Source: Piscibacillus sp052246295 (lineage in GTDB: Bacteria > Bacillota > Bacilli > Bacillales > Alkalibacillaceae). Taken from it: a stretch of 64,000 bases of DNA. This document shows positions 1-9,178 of this stretch, in pieces (within the stretch, counting starts at the first letter, position 1; each line of letters begins with the position of its first letter). The stretch lies in NCBI GenBank assembly GCA_052246295.1, contig JBQQCO010000007.1. One strand, 5' to 3'. The position numbers and the translations under genes were made by a program. Below the pieces are notes generated by a model. The model searched no databases. It was not told where the DNA came from and saw only the letters and a list, made by a program, of their open reading frames with translations.

Positions 1-7
1 GTTAGTG

Positions 8-48
8 GAGTTCGAGGAGGCTCGCGGATCGCCCGCGGAAAGGGAAGG
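8..48 (+). repeat. Intergenic repeat, copy A (end fragment)
   Basis: This GC-rich patch stands out from the AT-rich background. It carries GAGTT, then exactly 23 bases, then CGGAAAG followed by GGAAGGC. The same layout (GAGTT, 23 bases, C/TGGAAAG, CGAAGC) occurs in the repeats near 8.5 kb (minus) and 40.7 kb (plus), so this is probably a diverged copy of the same end. The rest of the copy may lie outside the window. No coding potential is seen. Confidence 0.55.
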
Positions 49-132
49 CCTAACCTGGAAGGTTCCCCTTAAAACACATAGTGAATTATCAGAAAATAAC
101 CTTTACCCCAACAAATATTATAGAGCCTCTAT

Positions 133-166
133 AAAAAACCCGTGAAACCTTGTCGATTTCACGGGT
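133..166 (-). terminator. Rho-independent terminator of parC
   Basis: A perfect 10-bp stem (ACCCGTGAAA at 138-147 pairing with TTTCACGGGT at 157-166) is followed on the minus strand by a run of T (plus-strand A at 133-137). It lies 13 bases after the parC stop and so ends the parE-parC transcript. Confidence 0.85.
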
Positions 167-178
167 CAATACTAATTA

Positions 179-2632
179 TTATTCTTCCTTTTCTTCTTCA
201 AAAAATTTACGATATTCCGGTGTGATTTGCGTATAGGTTACATCACCGTATTGATCTGTATCGATTACAAATGAACCGTTACTGTAACGATCACTTTCTC
301 TAAACTCTAGTGGTGTTACTTCTTTAACTTCACCTTTTTCGGTTTCAATCGTAATCGTTGTATCATCTCCAACTAAATAAAATCCTACAATTCGATGAGG
401 GTTGCGCTTAAGTTCTCTTAACATAACTAATCCACGTTTAGCGCGAGTGCTCATCTCAAACTCAGATATGCTCATTCTCTTACATGCCCCTCTTTGTGTG
501 ACAACAAATAGTGAAGGGTTGTATAGGTCATCAAACACCTCACCATTTACGATGTATTCCCCACTTTTTAAGGACATAGATTTAACACCAGCCGTTTTTA
601 CACCTACAGACTTCAGCTCATCTTCATGGTACCAAAGGCCATAACCTGTATTAGAAGCTAAGAAAATATCCTGATGTCCATTTGTCAAATGAACATTCAC
701 CAGCTCATCGTCACCCTTCAGTTTCATTGCTGTAATAGGTTTCGAGTAGCGTTGTACTTTATAAGATTGCAAGTCTGATTTCTTGATCATTCCATGCTTA
801 GAAATCGTTAAAATGTATTGTTGCTCATTAAATTCTCGTATTGGAATTGCTTTTATAATCGCTTCATCTCGTTCTATCGGAATAATATTAGCAATATGCT
901 GCCCCATATCTTTCCACTTAATGTCAGGGAGCTCGTGTACTGGTATAAATAAATACTGGCCTTTATTCGTAAAGACTAATAAGGTATCTGTCGTATTAAT
1001 CTCCATAACGTGAATGATCTGGTCATTATCCTTCATCTGGAGATCTCCCATATTGGATGCTGCATAAGAACGTATACTTGTTCTCTTAATATAGCCCTCT
1101 TTTGTAATGGACACGACTACATCTTCAGAAGGAACCATAACTTCTAAATTGATTTTGATATCCTCAATCTCAGATTCAATTTTCGTTCGACGATCTGACT
1201 TATAATTTTTCTTAACGGTTTTTAAATCTTTTTTAATAACTTGAAGGAGTTTCTTTTCATCTTCTAAAATGGCTGATAATTCTTCAATAAGCTCCTTAAG
1301 CTCATTCGCTTCCTTCTCTAAATCTGTTATATCCGTATTTGTTAAACGATAGAGTTGGAGCATTACGATTGCTTCTGCTTGTTCTTCAGTAAAACTAAAT
1401 AACTCTATTAATCGGTCTTTTGCATGTTTCTTATTATCTGAAGAACGAATAGTTGCAATAACATCATCTAAAATAGATATAGCATGAATAAGTCCTTCTA
1501 AAATATGAGCACGATCTTTTGCCTTCTTAAGATCATATTTCGTTTGACGTTCAACGACTTCACGCTGATGCTCTATGTAAGCGTCGAGAAGCTGTGTCAG
1601 ATTCATGACTTTTGGTGTTTTATTAGCAATCGCTACCATATTGAAGCTATACGAGATTTGTAAATCTGTGTTTTTATAAAGATAGTTTAAAACACCTTTA
1701 CTATCAGCATCTTTTTTGAGCTCAATGACAACTCTTAAACCAGTTCGATCCGTTTCGTCACGTACCTCTGATATCCCTTCAACTTTTCGCTCAATTCTTA
1801 ATTCATCCATTTTCTTAACTAAATTAGCTTTATTTACTTCATAAGGTAACTCTGTAATCACGATTTGCTCTTTGCCACCTCTTAAAGGTTGAATTTCAGC
1901 TAGGCCACGTACTACAATCTTACCTTTGCCTGTTTCATAAGCTTTCTTAATCCCCTCAACACCTTGAATAATGCCGCCTGTAGGGAAATCAGGGCCAGGT
2001 AATGTCTTCATCAATTCCTCAATTGATGATTCTGGCTTTTCGATTCGTTTTATTACGGTGTCTATGACTTCGGCAAGATTATGAGGTGGTATGTCAGTTG
2101 CATAACCTGATGAAATCCCTGTCGAACCGTTAACCAATAAATTTGGAAATTTAGCCGGTATTACGATCGGCTCATGGTCTGTTTCATCAAAATTAGGGAT
2201 AAAGTCAACTGTGTCTTTCTCAATATCTCTTAATAGTTCTGATGCAATTCCAGATAACCTAGCCTCTGTATAACGCATAGCAGCTGGAGGGTCGCCATCA
2301 ACACTCCCGTTGTTACCGTGCATTTCGACTAATTCCTGACGCACTTTCCATGTTTGACTGAGTCGGACTAACGCTTCGTAAACCGACGAATCACCGTGCG
2401 GGTGGTAGTTACCGATTACTGTACCAACTGTTTTAGCAGATTTACGGAAAGGTTTGTCATGCGTGTTTCTTTCTTGATGCATGGCATACAATATACGTCT
2501 TTGCACGGGCTTTAAACCGTCACGAGCATCTGGTAAGGCACGATCTTGGATAATATATTTACTATAACGACCAAATCGGTCACCAATAACTTCTTCTAAT
2601 GGTAAATCTAAATACTTCGCTTGTTCTGCCAA
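179..2632 (-). CDS. parC: DNA topoisomerase IV subunit A
   Basis: Breakage-reunion subunit of topoisomerase IV, which decatenates daughter chromosomes with ParE. The 817-aa length is normal for Firmicute GrlA/ParC. The catalytic tyrosine is Tyr121 in AAMRYTE. The quinolone-determining region reads HPHGDSSVYEA, with Ser82 and Glu86 at the positions matching S80/E84 of S. aureus GrlA, so it looks wild type there. The C-terminal half holds the beta-pinwheel repeats. The start (MAEQAKYLDL) lies 11 bases after the parE stop, so the two genes form one operon. GyrA is the only close alternative, but adjacency to parE and then yneT-plsY supports ParC. Confidence 0.96.
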   Translation of the reverse strand: MAEQAKYLDLPLEEVIGDRFGRYSKYIIQDRALPDARDGLKPVQRRILYAMHQERNTHDKPFRKSAKTVGTVIGNYHPHGDSSVYEALVRLSQTWKVRQELVEMHGNNGSVDGDPPAAMRYTEARLSGIASELLRDIEKDTVDFIPNFDETDHEPIVIPAKFPNLLVNGSTGISSGYATDIPPHNLAEVIDTVIKRIEKPESSIEELMKTLPGPDFPTGGIIQGVEGIKKAYETGKGKIVVRGLAEIQPLRGGKEQIVITELPYEVNKANLVKKMDELRIERKVEGISEVRDETDRTGLRVVIELKKDADSKGVLNYLYKNTDLQISYSFNMVAIANKTPKVMNLTQLLDAYIEHQREVVERQTKYDLKKAKDRAHILEGLIHAISILDDVIATIRSSDNKKHAKDRLIELFSFTEEQAEAIVMLQLYRLTNTDITDLEKEANELKELIEELSAILEDEKKLLQVIKKDLKTVKKNYKSDRRTKIESEIEDIKINLEVMVPSEDVVVSITKEGYIKRTSIRSYAASNMGDLQMKDNDQIIHVMEINTTDTLLVFTNKGQYLFIPVHELPDIKWKDMGQHIANIIPIERDEAIIKAIPIREFNEQQYILTISKHGMIKKSDLQSYKVQRYSKPITAMKLKGDDELVNVHLTNGHQDIFLASNTGYGLWYHEDELKSVGVKTAGVKSMSLKSGEYIVNGEVFDDLYNPSLFVVTQRGACKRMSISEFEMSTRAKRGLVMLRELKRNPHRIVGFYLVGDDTTITIETEKGEVKEVTPLEFRESDRYSNGSFVIDTDQYGDVTYTQITPEYRKFFEEEKEE

Positions 2633-2643
2633 CGTTTTCCCTC

Positions 2644-4596
2644 CTAGCTATGCAGTCTCTTATTATCTAAAATTGTATCGTCTTCTTCCATACCGAAAGC
2701 AACATTTGTTTCGATCCATTTTCGTCTTGGTTCAACTTTGTCACCCATTAATGTTGTCACACGACGTTCAGCACGTGCGACATCCTCAATAGTTACTCGA
2801 ATTAATGTGCGTGTTTCTGGATCCATAGTTGTCTCCCAAAGCTGATCCGCATTCATCTCACCAAGACCTTTATAGCGTTGGATGGTGTAGCCATTCTTAT
2901 ATTCTTTAAGTAACTTATCCATTTGTTCCTCATCCCAGGCATAATCTTCTTTATGGTTCTTCCCTTTACCCTTAGAAATTTTGAACAGTGGTGGTAGTGC
3001 AATATAAATTTTACCTTGTTCAATCAATGGTCTCATATAACGGTAAAAGAAAGTAAGGAGTAATACTTGGATATGCGCGCCATCAGTATCGGCATCTGTC
3101 ATAATGATGACTTTATCATACTGAGAATCCTCGATATTAAAATCAGCACCTACACCAGCATTTATGGTGTGTACGATTGTTGAGATTTCTTCATTTTTAA
3201 AAATATCATCTATCTTAGCTTTTTCAGTATTTATTACTTTTCCCCTAAGTGGTAAAACAGCTTGGAATCTGCGATCACGACCTTGTTTAGCAGACCCTCC
3301 AGCAGAGTCACCCTCTACCAAGAATAGTTCATTCTTCTTTGGATTTTTAGATTGAGCAGGTGTTAATTTTCCACTTAATAATGAATCTTTACGTTTGCGT
3401 TTCTTTCCATTTCGAGCATCTTCTCTTGCTTTTCTAGCTGCTTCCCTAGCATCTCTAGCTTTAATTGCCTTTTTAATTAACATCTTAGAAACTTCAGGAT
3501 TTTCTTCTAAAAAGTAAGCTAGTTGTTCAGATACAATACTTTCCGTCACACTACGAGCTTCAGGTGTACCAAGCTTCCCCTTAGTTTGCCCTTCAAACTG
3601 GAGTAATTGCTCTGGGATTCGTGTAGAAATGACAGCTGTAAATCCTTCACGAATATCATTTCCGTCTAAGTTCTTATCCTTTTCTTTAAGTAATTGCATC
3701 TTTCTTGCATACTCATTAAAAGCACGTGTAATCGCTGTTCTTGCTCCTGATTCATGTGTGCCCCCATCTTTTGTTCTAACATTATTAACAAACGATAAAA
3801 TGTTTTCGGAATACCCATCATTATATTGAAAGGCAAAATCGATTTCGATTTCTTTTTGTTCACCTTCAAAAGAAATCACAGGGTGCAACCCATCTTTTTC
3901 TTCATTAAGATAAGCCACAAATGACTCTAAGCCGTCTGGGTATTTATAAGACTCTGCAACATCATTTCGTTCATCTTTTAATATTATTTCAATTCCTTTT
4001 AATAAGAAAGCCGCTTCTCTAAGTCGTTCAGACAAGATATCGAACTGGTAATGAACCTGAGAAAAAATTGTCGTATCAGGCTTGAATCGAATTGTAGTAC
4101 CACTTTTATTAGTATTACCTTTAACTTCTAACCCCGTTACTGGTTTTCCGCCGTTTTCAAATCGCTGATAATGTTTTGTTCCATCACGACATATTGTGAC
4201 CTCCAGCCATTCGGACAAAGCGTTAACGACTGAAGCTCCTACCCCGTGTAGTCCCCCACTTGTTTTGTAACCGCCTTGTCCAAACTTACCTCCTGCGTGT
4301 AAAACAGTAAATATTACTTCCGGAGTTGGCTTGCCAGTCTTATGTAATCCAGTAGGCATCCCACGACCTTCATCTTTAACAGTAATGGATTCGTCCTTAT
4401 GAATAGTCACGTGAATTTTATCACCAAAACCCGCTAAGGCTTCATCCACGGCATTATCAACAATTTCGTATACAAGATGATGTAAACCACGATGGTCTGT
4501 ACTACCTATATACATCCCTGGGCGTTTCCTTACTGCATCTAATCCTTCTAGTACTTGTATTGAATCATCATTATAAGCTTGGTTTGATTGAGACAA
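2644..4596 (-). CDS. parE: DNA topoisomerase IV subunit B
   Basis: ATPase subunit of topoisomerase IV. The 650-aa protein has the GHKL ATPase domain (DNAVDEAL near residue 50, GxGxG-type GLHGVGASVVNALS near 115), the transducer domain, and the TOPRIM domain with EGDSAGGSAKQGRDR and the metal-binding DADTDGAHI. The C-terminal QRYKGLGEMN is typical. It is first in the parE-parC operon. About 190 bases separate it from yneT upstream, leaving room for a promoter. I looked for a LexA box in that gap because parEC is DNA-damage linked in some bacilli, and found none. Confidence 0.96.
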   Translation of the reverse strand: MSQSNQAYNDDSIQVLEGLDAVRKRPGMYIGSTDHRGLHHLVYEIVDNAVDEALAGFGDKIHVTIHKDESITVKDEGRGMPTGLHKTGKPTPEVIFTVLHAGGKFGQGGYKTSGGLHGVGASVVNALSEWLEVTICRDGTKHYQRFENGGKPVTGLEVKGNTNKSGTTIRFKPDTTIFSQVHYQFDILSERLREAAFLLKGIEIILKDERNDVAESYKYPDGLESFVAYLNEEKDGLHPVISFEGEQKEIEIDFAFQYNDGYSENILSFVNNVRTKDGGTHESGARTAITRAFNEYARKMQLLKEKDKNLDGNDIREGFTAVISTRIPEQLLQFEGQTKGKLGTPEARSVTESIVSEQLAYFLEENPEVSKMLIKKAIKARDAREAARKAREDARNGKKRKRKDSLLSGKLTPAQSKNPKKNELFLVEGDSAGGSAKQGRDRRFQAVLPLRGKVINTEKAKIDDIFKNEEISTIVHTINAGVGADFNIEDSQYDKVIIMTDADTDGAHIQVLLLTFFYRYMRPLIEQGKIYIALPPLFKISKGKGKNHKEDYAWDEEQMDKLLKEYKNGYTIQRYKGLGEMNADQLWETTMDPETRTLIRVTIEDVARAERRVTTLMGDKVEPRRKWIETNVAFGMEEDDTILDNKRLHS

Positions 4597-4740
4597 TCGT
4601 ACGACCCCTTTCTAATTCTATAAGGTTATCTTTTTATAGCACTGCATAAATTAACTTATTATGTACTTAACATGCTACTGATTAAGGATTATTTAAATCC
4701 TACTAGCATTGTGCTTTTTATTTCATTCGGTAAAAGTTAA

Positions 4741-4768
4741 GAAAATCCCTGTTTATGAACAGAGATTT
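4741..4768 (-). terminator. Terminator after yneT
   Basis: An imperfect inverted repeat (AAATCCCTGTT paired with AACAGAGATTT around a short loop) lies just after the yneT stop codon. The T-run is short, so confidence is moderate. Confidence 0.55.
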
Positions 4769-4783
4769 CCCAAGTTAAACGTT

Positions 4784-5215
4784 TTAGTTCCCGATTAATC
4801 TGGAATGAACAACCTTAATACACAAATCCATTATGACGGTAAAATTGTGTTCTTTCAATAGTTCATATGCTTTTTCATTGGATAGACCTAACTGAGCCCA
4901 GAAAATTTTACAATCCGTATTGATTGCATCTTGAGCAACTTCCACTAAATGTTCTGAACGTCTGAATACATTAATAATGTCTATTGGTATGTCTATTTCG
5001 TCAAGTGAATTGTAAGCTTTTTCACCTAAGATCTTATCTGCGTTAGGGTTTACAGGAATAATTCGATAACCCTTTTGCTGCATAATTTTTGATACTTGGT
5101 AACTCGTACGGTGTGGTTTATCAGATAATCCTACGACAGCTATGTTCTTAGATGACTTAAGCACTTCCTCTAATTCAGAATTAGATGGGTTTTTCAAAAA
5201 TGACATTGTTGACAT
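4784..5215 (-). CDS. yneT: CoA-binding protein YneT
   Basis: A 143-aa single-domain protein of the CoA-binding Rossmann family (succinyl-CoA synthetase alpha-like fold). The N-terminal NIAVVGLSDKPHRTSY and RIIPVNPNADKILG match the glycine-rich nucleotide loop and second strand of this family; the C-terminal VIMDLCIKVVHSRL is also typical. Its exact role is unknown. It is divergent from plsY and next to parE, the same neighbourhood as in B. subtilis, which supports orthology. It appears to be monocistronic, with its own terminator. Confidence 0.85.
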   Translation of the reverse strand: MSTMSFLKNPSNSELEEVLKSSKNIAVVGLSDKPHRTSYQVSKIMQQKGYRIIPVNPNADKILGEKAYNSLDEIDIPIDIINVFRRSEHLVEVAQDAINTDCKIFWAQLGLSNEKAYELLKEHNFTVIMDLCIKVVHSRLIGN

Positions 5216-5372
5216 CCCCTTTTTCGAACTGTCTTTGACATAAGCATAGCTGTTTTTATATTTTTTCTCAAATAATATTTCATTCTTGTAACAACAAAAT
5301 TAAAAATGCACTTCTTTATTTGTTTTAGATTTGATAGAATATAATAAGCTAACAATCTATGGAGGAAACAAA

Positions 5373-5954
5373 ATGGAATATGTTATTTTTGCAATTATTG
5401 CCTATTTATTAGGGTCAATTCCTTCAGCATTAATTATTGGAAAATTATTTTATCAAATAGATATTCGTGAACATGGAAGCGGAAATCTAGGTGGCACAAA
5501 CACATTTCGTGTTTTAGGTGTCAAAGCTGGACTTATTGTTTCGATTATGGACATACTAAAAGGGACAGCTGCAACAGTTTTAGCAATCTGGCTAGCGCCT
5601 TCAACCGAACCATTAATTATTGGTGCTTTTGCTGTACTTGGACATACTTATCCATTATTTGCTCGGTTTAAAGGTGGAAAAGCTGTTGCAACATCTGGGG
5701 GCGTTTTATTAGGAGTAAGTCCGTTATTATTTTTAATTCTAGTTATTTCTTTCTTTACGTTTTTAAAACTGTTCAAATATGTTTCATTAGCATCAATGTT
5801 AACAGGAATCATTGCTGTTATTACAGCTGTTATTATGAAAGATATTGGTTTAATTATTGTAACCGTATTATTAGCTAGTTTTGTCATTTATAGACATCGT
5901 GATAACATTAAACGAATTAAAGATAAGACGGAACCCAAAATTTCTTGGATGTAA
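5373..5954 (+). CDS. plsY: Acyl-phosphate:glycerol-3-phosphate acyltransferase
   Basis: Integral membrane enzyme that transfers the acyl group of acyl-phosphate to glycerol-3-phosphate, the first step of phospholipid synthesis in Firmicutes. The 193-aa protein has five predicted membrane segments. The three PlsY signatures are visible: GSGNLGGTNTFRVLG near residue 37, GHTYPLFARFKGGKAVAT near 92, and the C-terminal YRHRDNIKRI. I chose ATG 5373, with GGAGG at 5361-5365, over an in-frame start 42 bases upstream that has no membrane-protein character. Confidence 0.95.
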   Translation: MEYVIFAIIAYLLGSIPSALIIGKLFYQIDIREHGSGNLGGTNTFRVLGVKAGLIVSIMDILKGTAATVLAIWLAPSTEPLIIGAFAVLGHTYPLFARFKGGKAVATSGGVLLGVSPLLFLILVISFFTFLKLFKYVSLASMLTGIIAVITAVIMKDIGLIIVTVLLASFVIYRHRDNIKRIKDKTEPKISWM

Positions 5955-5955
5955 C

Positions 5956-5990
5956 AAGAGCCCCCATTTTTGTGGTGGGCTTTTTGTTTT
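5956..5990 (+). terminator. Terminator after plsY
   Basis: AGCCC pairs with GGGCT around a loop, followed by TTTTTG, immediately after the plsY stop and before the CapA-like gene. Confidence 0.6.
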
Positions 5991-6026
5991 ATAAATGCGT
6001 GATCATAAATTAGAAAGGTGCTACTT

Positions 6027-7199
6027 ATGAGAAATAAAATTTTAATTGGTTCAACGATCTTTCTTGTGACATTATTAAGTGTCCTAAATATAAATACGAA
6101 TGATTATAAAGGTGTTTCTGCTGTACAGGTCTCAAATAATCCAGTAATGACAGAGGAACATTTTCAAGAACCTAAATACTTTGAGTCCTCCATTACGTTG
6201 AATGCGATTGGTGATTTATTAATTCATAGCACTGTTTATAAAGACGCTCAAAGTAACAATGGTTATGATTTCAACCCAATGTTTAAAGATATCAAATACT
6301 ATTTGAGGAATGCTGATATAACGTTTGCTAACCAAGAAACTATTCTAGGCGGAACAGAAATTGGCTTGTCGACCTATCCACAATTCAATACTCCACAAGA
6401 ACTAGGAGATACATTAAAAGACTCTGGAGTAGATATTGTATCCATGGCAAACAATCATACATTAGACCGTGGAGAAGAAGCAGTTATGAATGCAACAGAC
6501 TATCTTAATAATATTGGAATTGAATACGTTGGAGCTTATCAGAACGAGGATGATCGAAGTACAGAACGCATTATCCATAGAAAAGGCATAGCTGTTGGCT
6601 TTTTAGCTTACACATACGGTACCAACGGCATTCCAGTTCCTGATGGAAAAGATTATTTAGTGAACTTAATAAACGAAGAACAAATTCTAGAGGATATTAG
6701 TAACCTTGAGCCTAAAACTGATTTCATTGTCGTTAGTATGCATTTTGGAAATGAGTATCAACCATTACCTAGTGATGAACAAATTCATTTATCAGAATTA
6801 CTAACGAATCACGGTGCAGATGTTATTATTGGTCACCATCCTCACGTTCTACAACCAGTTGATTGGATTTCAACTGATGAAGGTGATGACAAGTTTGTAG
6901 CTTATTCATTAGGAAACTTCTTATCAGGGCAAAAAGGTACAGATCGTTTAATTGGTGCTATTATGCAAATAAAACTGACAAAGACCATCCAACCAAATTT
7001 AGAAACAAATCACTTAGTTTCTGAAGCAAAAATAATGCCTACTTATAATCAATATGAAAATTTTAGAAACTATAAAATCGTACCTTTAGTTGAAGCTAAT
7101 CAATATAGTTTATCAAATGCTGATCAATGGTTTGAGGATAAGAAGAATCTATTACAAACATACACGGATCAAGTTGAAGTTCTTCCTTATTTAGAATAA
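6027..7199 (+). CDS. CapA/PgsA-like metallophosphatase-fold protein, membrane anchored
   Basis: A 390-aa protein of the PGA_cap family (CapA/PgsA, a calcineurin-like phosphoesterase fold). Residues 4-22 form a signal anchor, and the catalytic fold faces outside. Family motifs are in order: LNAIGDLLIH, FANQETILGG, SMANNHTLDRG, VVSMHFGNEY, IIGHHPHVLQP and YSLGNFLSGQ, so the metal ligands look intact. The family includes poly-gamma-glutamate synthesis proteins, but no capB/capC genes are nearby, so a role in capsule export cannot be claimed; many Bacillaceae carry solo copies of unknown function. The start is ATG 6027 after GAAAGGTG; an in-frame GTG at 6018 sits inside that site and is rejected. 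Confidence 0.8.
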   Translation: MRNKILIGSTIFLVTLLSVLNINTNDYKGVSAVQVSNNPVMTEEHFQEPKYFESSITLNAIGDLLIHSTVYKDAQSNNGYDFNPMFKDIKYYLRNADITFANQETILGGTEIGLSTYPQFNTPQELGDTLKDSGVDIVSMANNHTLDRGEEAVMNATDYLNNIGIEYVGAYQNEDDRSTERIIHRKGIAVGFLAYTYGTNGIPVPDGKDYLVNLINEEQILEDISNLEPKTDFIVVSMHFGNEYQPLPSDEQIHLSELLTNHGADVIIGHHPHVLQPVDWISTDEGDDKFVAYSLGNFLSGQKGTDRLIGAIMQIKLTKTIQPNLETNHLVSEAKIMPTYNQYENFRNYKIVPLVEANQYSLSNADQWFEDKKNLLQTYTDQVEVLPYLE

Positions 7200-7209
7200 G
7201 TTTAATAAA

Positions 7210-7238
7210 TTGATATACAAAGTACCATTCATTATACT
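7210..7238 (+). promoter_or_regulatory. Sigma-A promoter of folE2-yidD
   Basis: TTGATA (7210-7215), 17 bases, TATACT (7233-7238), about 45 bases before the folE2 start. No Zur-box-like palindrome is seen, although folE2 is zinc-regulated in B. subtilis. Confidence 0.6.
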
Positions 7239-7283
7239 TATATTATGGTTCAGTGTTATGCCCTATTGAAAGGAGCTCTAGTT

Positions 7284-8204
7284 ATGAACGAAACTAAAAC
7301 GAAGAAACAATTACCTGAAAAAGCAGAAAGACATAAATTATTCGGATCCGTTGAGCCAGGCCCCCGTACTAAACCAGAAGAAAAAAGCAAAATGCCTGAC
7401 TTACAAAATACGAAAAAGGATTTCTTATTTGAATTAGATGCAGTTGGAATCCAGAACGTAAAGCACCCTATTGTAGTACCTAGTTCTATTAAACCGCTAG
7501 AACAAACAACAATTGGAAATTTTTATTTCGCTTCTTCTATCTCGCAAGATTCTAAAGGTACAAATATGAGTCGTTTTACCGAACAGTTAAATGAGTATTA
7601 TGACAACGGCTTTAAAGTAGATATTAAAACAATGAAAAGCTTCGCAAAAGAATTACAAGGTCGTTTAAAGCAAAGAGATGCTGAGGTGTCAGTAGAATTC
7701 CCTTGGTTCTTTGAACGCGAAGCACCATATACCGGGAAGCCAGGTATGAATCATGCAGATGCTTGGATTAACGTTAAATATGATGAAATAAATGGGTATG
7801 ACATCAAAGTTGGTTTAAAAGGTAAAATCACCACCTTATGTCCTTGCTCAAAAGAGATAAGTGAATATAGTGCACATAACCAACGTGGTAATGTAATTAT
7901 AGATGTGACGTTAGCACCTGATTTTGATGAGGATCAGCATGATTGGAAAGCACTTTTATTAGAAGCTACTGAATCTAATGCTAGCGCTAGAATACATCCT
8001 GTATTAAAACGACCAGATGAAAAAATGGTAACAGAGCAAGCATATGAAAATCCGAGATTCGTTGAGGATATGGTACGTTTAGTATCTAGTGATTTATACG
8101 AGTTAGATTTTGTTCAAAAATTTCATGTAAAATGCGTTAATGAAGAGTCTATCCACTTACATGACGCAATAGCATCCATTACGTATGATAAACGCAAGGA
8201 ATAA
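7284..8204 (+). CDS. folE2: GTP cyclohydrolase FolE2 (type IB)
   Basis: Converts GTP to dihydroneopterin triphosphate, the first step of folate synthesis. This is the type IB family, which can use metals other than zinc, unlike FolE. The 306-aa length is normal. The signature LCPCSKEIS near residue 190 contains the catalytic cysteine, and EFPWFFEREAP and SNASARIHPV are typical blocks. Start ATG 7284 has AAAGGAG in front; a start 39 bases earlier lacks a site. In B. subtilis the orthologue is Zur-repressed and backs up FolE in zinc limitation. Whether a FolE also exists cannot be seen here. Confidence 0.93.
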   Translation: MNETKTKKQLPEKAERHKLFGSVEPGPRTKPEEKSKMPDLQNTKKDFLFELDAVGIQNVKHPIVVPSSIKPLEQTTIGNFYFASSISQDSKGTNMSRFTEQLNEYYDNGFKVDIKTMKSFAKELQGRLKQRDAEVSVEFPWFFEREAPYTGKPGMNHADAWINVKYDEINGYDIKVGLKGKITTLCPCSKEISEYSAHNQRGNVIIDVTLAPDFDEDQHDWKALLLEATESNASARIHPVLKRPDEKMVTEQAYENPRFVEDMVRLVSSDLYELDFVQKFHVKCVNEESIHLHDAIASITYDKRKE

Positions 8205-8214
8205 GTGATAATAA

Positions 8215-8445
8215 ATGAAGTACCTTTTTATTTACCTTATCCGTTTTTATCAAAGGTTCGTTTCACCCTTAAGGGGTCCATCCTGTCGTTTTTACCCAAC
8301 TTGTTCAGAGTATGGTTTAGAATCTTTTAAGAGGTTTGGTCTTTTTAAAGGGATTTATTTGACTGTGAAGCGGATTCTTAAATGTCACCCATTCCACCCT
8401 GGAGGATTCGATCCAGTACCCGAAAAGAAATCGAAACAGCAATAG
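8215..8445 (+). CDS. yidD: Membrane protein insertion efficiency factor YidD
   Basis: A 76-aa membrane-associated protein that assists YidC-dependent membrane protein insertion. The two family motifs are clear: CRFYPTCSEYGLES near residue 23 and CHPFHPGGFDPVP near 55. It starts 10 bases after folE2 with AAGGA in between, so the two are likely cotranscribed. Its stop codon (TAG, 8443-8445) runs directly into the first base of a repeat element. Confidence 0.92.
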   Translation: MKYLFIYLIRFYQRFVSPLRGPSCRFYPTCSEYGLESFKRFGLFKGIYLTVKRILKCHPFHPGGFDPVPEKKSKQQ

Positions 8446-8876
8446 AGGTTGGGACAAAAGATATCTTAACCTTAAAGAAGACGAATATTAGAAGTCAAGT
8501 TACTCTTAATATTCGTCTTCAATTTTTAGCTACGTCAAAATGCTTCGCTTTCCGCAGGCACATCTTCAACTTCCCCAAACTCACATTCGTTCGGGGATTA
8601 AGGAAGTTCGGCTAAATTCGCAACATCCATGTAGCGACGCCGAACTGACCCACATCCTGTGGCCCCTCAGCTCGTGCTGTCTGCGACGACCTGGACGGTC
8701 AAGTGTCGGCGTTGGCCACAAATGCTACTTGTAATACTTCTTTGCTTAATTTGCGCCGAGTAATCGCAGGCGCAGGACGTGGCCGCACTTAGCCGACCAG
8801 GAGTCTCGCATTTTGACTACGCTAATAACACTCAATATTCGTTTTTTTAAACTACTTTTCTTTTGTCCCAGCCTCT
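8444..8876. repeat. Repeat element with terminal inverted repeats, copy B (about 430 bp)
   Basis: This fills the gap between convergent yidD and yneQ. It is bounded by inverted 17-mers: agaggttgggacaaaag at 8444-8460 and its near-perfect complement at 8860-8876 (one mismatch). Just inside the left end is a perfect 13-bp hairpin stem (8478-8490 with 8507-8519). A further inverted pair, TCAAAATGC/GCATTTTGA, lies near 8535 and 8808. The segment 8494-8822 in minus orientation matches the element at 40.6 kb but has a longer, GC-richer centre. No transposase is present and its short ORFs look like noise. It may be a MITE-like element and may act as a two-way terminator. Confidence 0.75.
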
Positions 8877-8880
8877 AAAT

Positions 8881-9177
8881 TTATTTAAACCTATTTAATT
8901 GGTCTAATTTACCCTCAGCTCTTAAAATATCTTTCTGAAATGAACCTATTAAATCAAAGTGCGGATATCTCTCATCTTTATGTATCCATTTTGGATTTAA
9001 ACCGTGTTTCTTCCCCCACAGTTTTAATTTTTGTATATCACTACAACCTACTTTTGTAACAGTTTTCATATTCGGATATCGATCATCTAGCCAATAATGA
9101 GTTATAAAGGCAATCTCCCCCTCTTCAACTCTTCGTTTCCATTCCTTTAACTCTTCTCTCTTAAGACCAAATGCCAT
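8881..9177 (-). CDS. yneQ: Conserved protein YneQ
   Basis: A 98-aa soluble protein orthologous by sequence character and position to B. subtilis YneQ. It contains FGLKREELKEWK near the N-terminus and YWLDDRYPNMKTVTKVGC and HPHFDLIG-like blocks (YPHFDLIGS). Function is unknown. Its ribosome site GGAGGAG lies inside the last codons of yneP, which stops one base upstream, so the two are translationally linked. Confidence 0.8.
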   Translation of the reverse strand: MAFGLKREELKEWKRRVEEGEIAFITHYWLDDRYPNMKTVTKVGCSDIQKLKLWGKKHGLNPKWIHKDERYPHFDLIGSFQKDILRAEGKLDQLNRFK

Positions 9178-9178
9178 A

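Noticed and set aside
4597..4783. LexA box before parE
   Set aside because: No GAAC-N4-GTTC-type sequence in the gap.
7200..7284. Zur box before folE2
   Set aside because: Expected from B. subtilis but no TCGTAAT-type palindrome is present.
8382..8734. Two plus-strand ORFs (77 and 64 aa) overlapping the end of yidD and the repeat
   Set aside because: They lie in a repeat with inverted ends, have no ribosome sites or family features, and one overlaps yidD out of frame.
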